Positions 7,081-14,196 of a stretch of DNA of 28,159 nucleotides are shown here, piece by piece. The position numbers were made by a program, and so were the translations under genes. Location: assembly GCA_012271025.1 (NCBI GenBank), contig JAAXHF010000716.1:1-28159 (forward strand), read 5' to 3'. The DNA is from Deltaproteobacteria bacterium (GTDB lineage: Bacteria > Desulfobacterota_B > Binatia > Bin18). The notes beneath the pieces are model-generated. The model saw only the letters and a program-made list of their open reading frames with translations. It made no database searches and was not told the DNA's origin. Numbering within the stretch: position 1 is the first letter of the stretch; every line of letters starts with the position of its first letter.

Positions 7081-8448
7081 TCAGCGCCCCTCGGCTGTCA
7101 CCGTCTGGATGGCCTCATAGGTGACGTCCAACAGCCGCGTCAGCTCGGACTCGGTGATGCTGAGCGGCGGCATGAGGATGATCACCCCGCCCAGCGGACG
7201 GATAATCACCCCGCGTTTGCGAGCCTCGGTAATAACTCCGATGCCGATTTTTTCGTGCGGCTCATAGGCGATGCCTTGCTGCGGGTCGCGCATCAGCTCG
7301 ATCCCGACCATCATGCCCCACTGCCGGATATCGGCCACGTGGGCGAGGGCGGCAAACTCGGTCCGCAGGCGCTGGTGAAGCTGGACGATACGCGGAGCGA
7401 CTCTGTCCAACACCCGGTCGTGCTCGAAGATGTCCAGGCTGGCCAGGGCGGCCGCGCAGGCGAGCGGATTGCCGGTGTAGGTATGGCCGTGAAAAAAGGT
7501 TTTGAATGCATCGTAAGGCGCCAGAAAGGCTGAAAAAATCTCCTCCGAGTTGAGGGTCGCGGCCAGGGGCAGATAGCCGCCGGTCAGGCCCTTGGCTACA
7601 CACAGCAGATCAGGCTCAACCGCAGCGTGCTCACAGGCGAACATCCTGCCCGTGCGACCAAAGCCGGTCGCCACCTCGTCACAGATGAGCAGGATCTCAT
7701 AGCGCGTAGCCAGCTCCCGCAGGGTTTGCAGATAGGCGACCGGATGGGCCCACATGCCGGCCGCGCCCTGCATCAGCGGTTCGACGATCAGGGCGGCGAT
7801 CTCGGGGTGATGAGCGTCCAGTATCCGCTGAGCCTCCTCCTGGGCGGCGGCCAGAGCCTCAGCCTCGGACAGGCCGTGATAGAAGCGGAACACGTGGGGT
7901 GGTGACAGGCGAAAGGTGTCCGGCAGGATGGGTCGATAGTAGTGGTGGAACAGTTCCGAGTAGCCGACCCCGACCGCCCCCAGCGTGTCGCCGTGGTAGG
8001 CCTCGACGAGCGAAGCAAATTTCACTTTTTGGGGCTGACGCTTCAGCTGCCAGTACTGGTAGGCGATTTTCAGAGCAATCTCTACCGCGGTGGCCCCGGC
8101 GTCCGAATAAAACACCCGGCTCAGCCGCGCCGGGGTAATCTCGACCAGCCTTTTGGCCAGAACGGTGGCCGGAATATTCGACAGGCCCAGCATGGTCGAG
8201 TGGGCGATCTGGTCGAGCTGTTCGCTAATCGCGGCGTTCAGCTCCGGCCGGGTATGGCCGTGCGTATTGCACCACAGCGAGGACACGCCGTCCAAATACC
8301 GCCGGCCCTGGACATCGATCAGATAGTTGCCCTGGCCCCGTGCGATGACGACCGGCTCCTCGTCCAGCCAATCCTGCATCTGGGTAAATGGATGCCACAC
8401 ATAGGCGTGGTCCCAGGCTTTCAGGTCTGCGTATGAGGGCGTCTTCAT
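7081..8448 (-). CDS. bioA: Adenosylmethionine--8-amino-7-oxononanoate aminotransferase BioA
   Basis: PLP-dependent class III aminotransferase that makes 7,8-diaminopelargonate from KAPA. The 455-residue product has the BioA start WDHAYVWHPFTQM, the substrate-binding YLDGVSSLWCNTHGH, the cofactor Asp257 in ICDEVATGFGRTG and the Schiff-base Lys286 in CVAKGLTGGYLPLAAT. Later SFDIFEHD-like and PLGGVIILMPPL segments match the family. The W-H-P-F-T motif near residue 20 is typical of true BioA rather than other class III aminotransferases. The amino donor could be AdoMet or Lys; the sequence does not tell me. It overlaps the bioF stop by four bases (ATGA), implying translational coupling, and is followed at six bases by bioD. 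Confidence 0.96.
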   Translation of the reverse strand: MKTPSYADLKAWDHAYVWHPFTQMQDWLDEEPVVIARGQGNYLIDVQGRRYLDGVSSLWCNTHGHTRPELNAAISEQLDQIAHSTMLGLSNIPATVLAKRLVEITPARLSRVFYSDAGATAVEIALKIAYQYWQLKRQPQKVKFASLVEAYHGDTLGAVGVGYSELFHHYYRPILPDTFRLSPPHVFRFYHGLSEAEALAAAQEEAQRILDAHHPEIAALIVEPLMQGAAGMWAHPVAYLQTLRELATRYEILLICDEVATGFGRTGRMFACEHAAVEPDLLCVAKGLTGGYLPLAATLNSEEIFSAFLAPYDAFKTFFHGHTYTGNPLACAAALASLDIFEHDRVLDRVAPRIVQLHQRLRTEFAALAHVADIRQWGMMVGIELMRDPQQGIAYEPHEKIGIGVITEARKRGVIIRPLGGVIILMPPLSITESELTRLLDVTYEAIQTVTAEGR

Positions 8449-9620
8449 GCCAGCACCCCGACTTCCTTCCCGGCTGCGGCAAACGCCTCAACGGCGTCTT
8501 GCATATCCTGCCGGGTATGGGTCGCCATCGGGGTGACCCGAATCCGCGAGGTGCCGACCGGAACGGTTGGCGGGCGGATGCCCTGGGCAAAAATCCCGCG
8601 TTCGAGCAGGGCCGCAGCCAGGGCCATGGTCTGGCCCGCATCGCCGATAATCAGCGGCAGAATCTGCGAGCGAGTCTGGCTCAGGCTATAACCCAGGCCG
8701 GCCAGCTGCTCGGCCAGAAAGGCGGTATTGTCCCACAGCTGACGCCGCCGCTGGGGTTCCTGGGCGACAATATCCAGAGCGGCAACGGCCGTGGCCGCGA
8801 CCGACGGCGGCAGCGCGGTGGTATACACAAAACTCCGCGCCCGGTTCACCAGCCAGTCAATCAGTTGACGGCTGCCGGCCACATACGCCCCAAAGCCGCC
8901 CAGCGCCTTGCCCAGCGTGCCCATCTGGATCTCGATGGCCGCGCTCAGCCCCAACTCCTCAACCACACCGCCCCCGTGCGGACCAAAGACGCCGGTGGCG
9001 TGAGCCTCATCAACCATCAGCCAGGCGTCGTAACGGCGGGCCAGCCGGCTCAGCTCGGCCAGGGGAGCGATATCGCCGTCCATGCTGAACACCGAGTCGG
9101 TCACAATCAGGCGCTGGCCGGTGCCCGAGCACGAGGCCAGCAGTTCGGCCACGTGATCCACATCGTTGTGGCGAAAGACGAGCGTTGAGGCGCGTGACAG
9201 CCGACAGCCGTCAATGATGCTGGCGTGGTTGAGGGCATCGCTCAGAATCGTATCGCCGGGCTCCATCAGGGCCGACAGGGTGCCGACATTGGCCTGATAG
9301 CCGGTCGGAAAGACCAGCGCTGCCTGGGTGTGTTTGAGGCACGCCAGGCGGGCTTCCAACTCGTGGTGGAGTTCCATGCTGCCGGAGATCAGACGCGAGG
9401 CGCCGGCTCCACAGCCACAGCGTTCAAGGGCGGCCTGGGCCGCCTGGGTGAGCGCCGGATGGTTGGCCAGACCCAGGTAGTTGTTGGACGACAGCATCAG
9501 GACCTCACGTCCGTCAAGCCTGACCCGGCCGGCCTGGGCACCCTCGACCAGGCGCAGTCGGCGGGACAGGCCGCGCTGTTCCAACTCGGCCAAACGGTCT
9601 GCCAGAATGTCTGTCAGCAT
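8445..9620 (-). CDS. bioF: 8-amino-7-oxononanoate synthase BioF
   Basis: PLP-dependent alpha-oxoamine synthase that condenses L-alanine with a pimeloyl thioester to give KAPA, the first committed step of the biotin ring pathway. The 391-residue product has LSSNNYLGLANHP, GAGASRLISGSMELHHELE, D204-E-A-H207-ATG and the PLP lysine K238 in MGTLGKALGGFGAYVAG. Related 2-amino-3-ketobutyrate ligases share these motifs, but the bioA-bioD-bioB genes immediately downstream settle the assignment. Its ATG overlaps the TGA of the CoA-transferase gene by one base (TGATG), and its own stop overlaps the bioA ATG, so translation of all three is likely coupled. No bioC, bioH, bioW or bioZ, which normally supply its acyl substrate, occurs in the window. 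Confidence 0.95.
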   Translation of the reverse strand: MLTDILADRLAELEQRGLSRRLRLVEGAQAGRVRLDGREVLMLSSNNYLGLANHPALTQAAQAALERCGCGAGASRLISGSMELHHELEARLACLKHTQAALVFPTGYQANVGTLSALMEPGDTILSDALNHASIIDGCRLSRASTLVFRHNDVDHVAELLASCSGTGQRLIVTDSVFSMDGDIAPLAELSRLARRYDAWLMVDEAHATGVFGPHGGGVVEELGLSAAIEIQMGTLGKALGGFGAYVAGSRQLIDWLVNRARSFVYTTALPPSVAATAVAALDIVAQEPQRRRQLWDNTAFLAEQLAGLGYSLSQTRSQILPLIIGDAGQTMALAAALLERGIFAQGIRPPTVPVGTSRIRVTPMATHTRQDMQDAVEAFAAAGKEVGVLA

Positions 9621-11959
9621 CAGCGTGTCTCTTCGGCCGTGTGAATCACGCCCTGTCTGAGCAGGGCGTCGATGGTGTCCTGGCTATAGCCGGCCAGCTC
9701 CCGCAGCACTTCGGTCGTATGCTGCCCCAGCATGGGGGCGACATACGGCAGGACGGCCGGCGTGCGCGAGAACCTGGTCAGAATGCCGGTCTGCCGCACC
9801 TCTCCCCACTGGGGATGGGTGTGGGTCGCGATGAGATCGTTGGCCGCCACATGCGCGTCGTCAAACAGCTCCGGCAGGGGCAGGACAGGGGCGCAGGGCA
9901 CCCCGGACCGGTCCAGGGTCGCTAGCCAGTCCTGGGTCGTGGCGTGGCCAAAGCAGGCCGTCAGCGCCTGGCCCAGCGGGCTGTCCACGCCGGCCTGTCT
10001 GGCCTGGCTGAACGGCTGCTGACTCAACTCTGGGCGGCCCACGACTGCGCCCAGCGCCTGCCACTGGTCCTCATTCGTCACGGCCAGAAAGAGGGAGCTG
10101 TCGGCGGTCGGATAGATACGGTACAGAGCGCCCGTGCCCCACAGGTCGGGCCCACCGTTTTCCATGTCTGGACGGCCGTCATAAAAAATGAAATTGCCGG
10201 CCTGGACGGCCATGGCGGCGCTGGTCAGCGAGGTTTCAATATGCTGCCCCAGCCCGGTCTTGTGGCGGGCGTACAGGGCCGCGCTCACCCCGTAGGTGGT
10301 CAGCAGCGCGGCCGCATAGTCGCACACCCCACAGGTCAGATAAAACGGTGGCTGGCCGTGGCCGCCCTGGGCGCGCATGATGCCCGAGCGGGCCTGCAAC
10401 AGCGGGTCAAAGCCGGGATAGTCGTGGTCCGGCCCGCTGGAGCCAAAGGCCGTGACCGTGGCATAGATCAGCCGCGGGTTCAGAGCCGACAGGGTGTCGT
10501 AATCAATGCCGTAGCGCCGGGTTGCGCCCGGCCGCAGATTTTCCACCACCACATCGGCCTTGCGCACCAGATCGTGCACCACCTGTTTGCCCTGGGGGCT
10601 GTTCAGATTGACCGACAGGCCGCGCTTGCCCTGGTTCCAGCCCAGAAAACCAAAGCCAAAGGCGCGGAATGCGTCCCCGCTCAGCGACTCGACCTTGATG
10701 ACTGTGGCGCCGAGCTGGGCCAGCATCATGGGGCCGAGCGTGCCCGCGATATAGCTGGCGAAGTCGAGCACCACCACCCCCTGAAGCGGAGTCCCGCCTG
10801 CCGACGGGGCCTCTTTCCGCCGTTCATCATTCTGCATTCTGCGTTCTACATTCTTCTTCACCGCTTCGGTGTGCTGGCCCAGCAGCGGAGCCGGACCCTG
10901 GATCGCTCCCGGAGTGCGGGACAGCTGGACCGGGACGCCCATCTGGACAGTGTGGCCCAGCTGCGGGTCGTCAACCTCCACCCGCAGCCGGTTATGCCTC
11001 ACCTGCGAGAACTCCATGAACTCCTGACGGCTGGTGACCGGCGCGCAGGGAACGTCGTTGGTACGCAGGATGTCCAGCCACTCGGCCCGAGGTCTGGTCC
11101 GCATGATGGCGCCGATCCGGTCCGCCAGCTCCTGGCGATCTTCGGCCGCAATGCCCCACGGGGCTCTTTCATAGCGCGGGTCCGACAGCCATTCGGTCTG
11201 GTCCAAGGCCAGGCAGAACTTGTTCCAGAAGGTCGGGTTGCCGCAGGCCACAAACAGCCAGTCGTCCCGGGCCTGAAACAGGCGGTAGACCGGAATCGGC
11301 CCCAGGGGGTCGAGCTGACCGCTGAACAGGCGCAGGATGTCGGGGTGGTACAGGATCGTCCCGGTGTTCATGGCAAACGCGCCGGCCAGCCACGACACTT
11401 CGAGCCGCTGGCCCAGGCTGCTGATCTCGCGCTCGAACAGAGCGGCGGCGATAGACCCGCTGGCCACAAACGCTGCGCCATAGCTGGCAATCGGAATGAC
11501 CAGGTAGACGCCCCCGGCCCGGTGCGACCACTGGCTGCCCAGCAGCCCGCTCAGCGCGGCGACCAGGGTGTCGTCCGGGAAGCGCGTGGCGTGCGGGCCG
11601 GTCGTGCCAAAGGCCGGCAGGTGGCAGCCGATCAGACCCGGATTGGTGTCGGCCAGACTGTCGTAGCCCAGCCGCGCTTCGTCTTCACTGCCCGGTTGAA
11701 AATCGGTCAGGACAACATCCGCCCCGGCCACCAGCCGTCGGATGAGGGCCAGCCCCTCGGCCGTGGCCGCATCGGCCACCACGCTCTGTTTGCTACGGTT
11801 CCACACGTGAAAACCGGGCGTACCCCGCGCCGCATCGCCCTGGGGCGGCTCGATCTTGACTACCTGCGCGCCTTGCTCGGCGAGCAGCATCCCGGTATAC
11901 GGACCAGCAATGCCTTGTGTCAGATCAATGATCCGAATGCCATCCAGCGCGCCAGCCAT
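9620..11959 (-). CDS. Double-domain CaiB/BaiF (family III) CoA-transferase
   Basis: A 779-residue protein made of two family III CoA-transferase domains in tandem, about twice the usual 390-400. Domain 1 (about 5-365) starts LDGIRIIDLTQGIAGPYTG and domain 2 (about 392-770) starts LQGVVVLDFASYIAGTLGP; each then has the VVKIEP or VIKVES segment. Aligning to formyl-CoA transferase places the catalytic Asp at 547 in domain 2 (GVCDYAAA), whereas domain 1 has Ser159 (PIASYGAA), so only the second half looks able to form the acyl-aspartyl intermediate. Family III enzymes move CoA between carboxylic acids. The linker (about 368-384) is charged and encoded by a 7-base repeat. AGGAGG lies five bases before the ATG. 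The gene heads the biotin operon and overlaps bioF by one base, which suggests a link to pimeloyl-CoA supply; that is inference. Confidence 0.92.
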   Translation of the reverse strand: MAGALDGIRIIDLTQGIAGPYTGMLLAEQGAQVVKIEPPQGDAARGTPGFHVWNRSKQSVVADAATAEGLALIRRLVAGADVVLTDFQPGSEDEARLGYDSLADTNPGLIGCHLPAFGTTGPHATRFPDDTLVAALSGLLGSQWSHRAGGVYLVIPIASYGAAFVASGSIAAALFEREISSLGQRLEVSWLAGAFAMNTGTILYHPDILRLFSGQLDPLGPIPVYRLFQARDDWLFVACGNPTFWNKFCLALDQTEWLSDPRYERAPWGIAAEDRQELADRIGAIMRTRPRAEWLDILRTNDVPCAPVTSRQEFMEFSQVRHNRLRVEVDDPQLGHTVQMGVPVQLSRTPGAIQGPAPLLGQHTEAVKKNVERRMQNDERRKEAPSAGGTPLQGVVVLDFASYIAGTLGPMMLAQLGATVIKVESLSGDAFRAFGFGFLGWNQGKRGLSVNLNSPQGKQVVHDLVRKADVVVENLRPGATRRYGIDYDTLSALNPRLIYATVTAFGSSGPDHDYPGFDPLLQARSGIMRAQGGHGQPPFYLTCGVCDYAAALLTTYGVSAALYARHKTGLGQHIETSLTSAAMAVQAGNFIFYDGRPDMENGGPDLWGTGALYRIYPTADSSLFLAVTNEDQWQALGAVVGRPELSQQPFSQARQAGVDSPLGQALTACFGHATTQDWLATLDRSGVPCAPVLPLPELFDDAHVAANDLIATHTHPQWGEVRQTGILTRFSRTPAVLPYVAPMLGQHTTEVLRELAGYSQDTIDALLRQGVIHTAEETR
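10815..10856 (-). repeat. 7-base-period array inside the CoA-transferase linker
   Basis: On the minus strand 10822-10856 reads as five successive heptamers of the form GNNGAAY (for example GTAGAAC, then GCAGAAT twice in a row), with a sixth degenerate unit at 10815-10821. The array is in frame and open in the reading frame used. It encodes the highly charged stretch around KNVERRMQNDERR between the two enzyme domains. Flanking enzyme sequence has no such periodicity. Confidence 0.75.
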
Positions 11960-11974
11960 GGTGTCCTCCTGGAA

Positions 11975-12021
11975 TGTGGTTCATCCTGACCTGATGGATA
12001 AAGAAGAGAGGATGAACCACA
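11975..12021. promoter_or_regulatory. Perfect 13-bp inverted repeat between divergent genes
   Basis: The left arm TGTGGTTCATCCT (11975-11987) is the exact reverse complement of the right arm (12009-12021), with a 21-base spacer. It occupies the middle of the 95-base gap between the divergent CoA-transferase/biotin operon and the thioesterase gene, beginning five bases upstream of the operon's AGGAGG site. The position fits an operator acting on both directions, or a leader hairpin. The arms are not a recognisable BirA operator (which has a TGTAAACC-like half-site with a shorter spacer) nor a BioR site. Confidence 0.6.
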
Positions 12022-12054
12022 CTCTCAACCCCCAACGTCGTCTGAGGGTGTACT

Positions 12055-12486
12055 ATGCTGTCTCCTGTTGAAAAACTCAACCAAGCCCTGCGTGACAACC
12101 GGCCCGAGGACTACCTCTCGACCCTGCACCGCGAACTCGGTCTGCGGGCTCTGGCCTTTCGCCCCGGCGAATCCGTCTGGGAGTGGGAGGCGAGCCAGGA
12201 GCGTGTGCTCAACCCGTTTGGCTATGTCGCGGGCGGCTACCTGGCCGTGTTTGCCGACGAACTCATGGCCAGCGCAATCGGCTCGGTGCTGGACACGGGT
12301 GAGCTGGCCACCACCGCCGAACTCAAGATCAGCTTCCTGAAGCCGGTGGCCAAGGGCCTGCTGCGGGGCCAGGGCAAGGTGTTGCGCAAGGGCCGGCGGG
12401 TGGCCTTTGTAGAGGCCCGGATCACCAACGCCAAAGACGATCTGGTCGGGCTGGTGACCAGCACCTGGACAGTGGTGGCGAGTTAG
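12055..12486 (+). CDS. PaaI-like hotdog-fold acyl-CoA thioesterase
   Basis: A 143-residue single hotdog domain (4HBT/PaaI type), expected to hydrolyse acyl-CoA thioesters. The central helix and its lead-in read NPFGYVAGGYLAVFADELM. In classical PaaI members the equivalent turn is HGG and the helix carries an acidic catalytic residue; here the His is replaced by Ala, but the acidic D-E pair in the helix is present. The following ATTAELKISFLKPVAKG and the C-terminal strand LVGLVTSTWTVVAS fit the fold. GAGGGTG precedes the ATG. It is divergent from the CoA-transferase/biotin operon across a perfect inverted repeat, which hints at a shared role in acyl-CoA handling, though this is inference. Confidence 0.82.
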   Translation: MLSPVEKLNQALRDNRPEDYLSTLHRELGLRALAFRPGESVWEWEASQERVLNPFGYVAGGYLAVFADELMASAIGSVLDTGELATTAELKISFLKPVAKGLLRGQGKVLRKGRRVAFVEARITNAKDDLVGLVTSTWTVVAS

Positions 12487-12589
12487 CGGGGGCGACCGGG
12501 CCGGCGCGGCGCCTTAGCGATGCGTGCTGGCGCCCTGCCTGATTATGATCCGTACTGGACCGGTAGCTCTTTTTGTCGGAGACTTTGCC

Positions 12590-12880
12590 GTGCAGCATTC
12601 CAAAAGACAACGCGTCTGGACTGTGGCCGAGGCCAAGGCCCGCCTCTCAGAAATCTTGCGGCTGGCCGAAGCAGAGGGGCCTCAGACGATAGGGACCCGC
12701 CGACCGTTCATCGTCGTACCCGCCGAGGCGTGGTACGCGAAAACCTCACCCCGCAAACCCCTGGGCCGGTGGCTGATAGACAACATGCCGCGCGGGATTG
12801 ATCTTGAGATTCCCAGCCGCCACGAGCCCGAAGGTGCAGTCCCGTTTCGTGTGTCTTTGAGTCGTCCCCGACGGTCTTGA
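12590..12880 (+). CDS. Phd/YefM-type antitoxin, solitary
   Basis: A 96-residue protein with the N-terminal Phd/YefM (prevent-host-death) pattern: WTVAEAKARLSEILRLAEA, then GPQTIGTRRPFIVVPAEAW. This fold dimerises and binds its own promoter; the C-terminal part, PLGRWLIDNMPRGIDLEI, would be the toxin-neutralising tail. I chose the GTG at 12590 because GGAG lies eight bases upstream and the family starts just before this point. An ATG at 12524 would add an unlike extension. Such antitoxins are normally followed within a few bases by a PIN or RelE toxin gene. Here 12881-13015 has only short broken frames, one ending ELARCLLEKAKTLLIAQAA (12933-12992), and no intact toxin. Confidence 0.75.
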   Translation: MQHSKRQRVWTVAEAKARLSEILRLAEAEGPQTIGTRRPFIVVPAEAWYAKTSPRKPLGRWLIDNMPRGIDLEIPSRHEPEGAVPFRVSLSRPRRS

Positions 12881-13015
12881 ACTATTCATCTGGCTGAGTA
12901 AACCGTCGAGTTCTATCCGTCCCTGGACCTGAGAACTGGCCCGCTGTCTGCTGGAGAAGGCTAAGACCCTGCTCATCGCTCAGGCGGCCTGAGCCGATGC
13001 TGCAAGACGGCCGTC

Positions 13016-14146
13016 TTAGTCTGCGAACCGGGGCATGACTTTCTCGGCGAACAGTTCGAGCGAGGTCATGATCTGGTCGCGGTCATGAATCCCCTGTGGC
13101 AGCAGGAAGAAACACTCTTTGATCTGAATCTTGCTGCTGGCCTCTTCCAGCCGCCGACACAGGGCGTCCGGGTCGCCGACCAGCAGCTCGGGGTGGCCTT
13201 GGCCGAAGGGCAGAAACCATTTATCCCACATCCACAGCGGGTCCTTGAGCCAGTCCTGGGCGACCGCCCGGTCTTTGTGGCAGATCAGCATGCCGCCCCA
13301 GGCCGCCTCGTCGCCCGGTTCGATACTGCGCCCGTGTTTGAGCGCCTCGTCGTGATAGCCCGACCACAGGCGTTTGCAGAAGTCGAGGTCCGAGGCCAGC
13401 ACGATCGGCTTGCCACCGTACTTGGCCCAGAACAGTGCGGTTCGCATGCTGTGGGTAAAGCCGCCGTACAGCGGCGGGTGGGGCTGCTGGTAGGGTTTGG
13501 GGGCGATGCCGATCTCGCGAATCCGCATGTCGGCGTCAACCCCCTGGCCGTACTCGGTGTAGGACGACTGAGGGTGAGGGTTAATGAAGTCGTCGGGCGG
13601 GATGGTCCAGTACTTGCCCTTGTAGCTGAAGGTGTCGTGCTGCCAGGCCTTGAGCACGATCTCGACAAACTCGGTGAAATACTCGCGGTTCATGGCGTCG
13701 TCGGGGCTGTTGCGGTTCCAGTCGCCGACCGCGTTCAGATCCGGCCGAATCCGGTAGTTGTGAACCCAGCGAGCCTGATAGCCCCGCACCAGCCCCACGC
13801 CCAGCCGGCCCTTGAGCATGTGGTCGAGGGTGGCGATGTACTCGGCCGTCCGGACCGGATTATGGGTCGGCGCTACCCAGCCAATCATGTTGACCTGGAG
13901 CCGCCGGCTGTGCTGGCCGATCCACATCGACAGCAGACCGGGTTCGTTGCTGGCCTCAAAGCCTTCGATCTGGAGGTGGTGTTCGGGGTGGCTGAAGCCC
14001 GCATAGCCGGCCTCGTCGGCAAAGCTGACGTACTCGGCCACCTCGTCGAGCATGCGTTGGTAGAGTTCCGGGCGCTTGCCGGCCATGCCCGCTTCAAGCT
14101 CGTGCCGCCGACCGAGTGTCGCGTAGATGAACAGGTGAAACTTCAT
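13016..14146 (-). CDS. LLM-class flavin-dependent oxidoreductase
   Basis: A 376-residue LLM (luciferase-like, PF00296) monooxygenase-type protein, with MKFHLFIYATLG at the barrel start, then GFSHPEHHLQIEG, VAPTHNPVRTAEYIATLDHM, GRLGVGLVRGYQARWVHNY and KPYQQPHPPLYGGF. These match the two-component flavin-dependent monooxygenase branch (alkanal/limonene-monooxygenase-like), in which reduced FMN comes from a separate reductase. No reductase is adjacent. I chose the ATG at 14146, five bases after AAGGAG; a GTG at 14152 is in frame but lies in that site. It is not close in sequence to the LLM protein at 4273-5298. A perfect 14-bp palindrome overlaps the stop. Substrate unknown. Confidence 0.87.
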   Translation of the reverse strand: MKFHLFIYATLGRRHELEAGMAGKRPELYQRMLDEVAEYVSFADEAGYAGFSHPEHHLQIEGFEASNEPGLLSMWIGQHSRRLQVNMIGWVAPTHNPVRTAEYIATLDHMLKGRLGVGLVRGYQARWVHNYRIRPDLNAVGDWNRNSPDDAMNREYFTEFVEIVLKAWQHDTFSYKGKYWTIPPDDFINPHPQSSYTEYGQGVDADMRIREIGIAPKPYQQPHPPLYGGFTHSMRTALFWAKYGGKPIVLASDLDFCKRLWSGYHDEALKHGRSIEPGDEAAWGGMLICHKDRAVAQDWLKDPLWMWDKWFLPFGQGHPELLVGDPDALCRRLEEASSKIQIKECFFLLPQGIHDRDQIMTSLELFAEKVMPRFAD

Positions 14147-14196
14147 AGTCACTCCTTACACAGGGGATCGCACAGGACGTGCGAGTAGGGGTGGAG

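Noticed and set aside
9944..11989. Very long open frame (681 codons) on the plus strand
   Set aside because: It lies entirely opposite the CoA-transferase gene; its product has no recognisable domain and its openness is a by-product of GC-rich codon use on the other strand.
11975..12021. Calling the dyad a BirA biotin operator
   Set aside because: The half-sites and 21-base spacer do not fit the BirA pattern, and no birA is in the window; kept as an unassigned dyad.
13004..13017. Perfect 14-bp palindrome AAGACGGCCGTCTT across the LLM stop codon
   Set aside because: No loop and no T-tract, so not a terminator; too short to call an operator without other copies.
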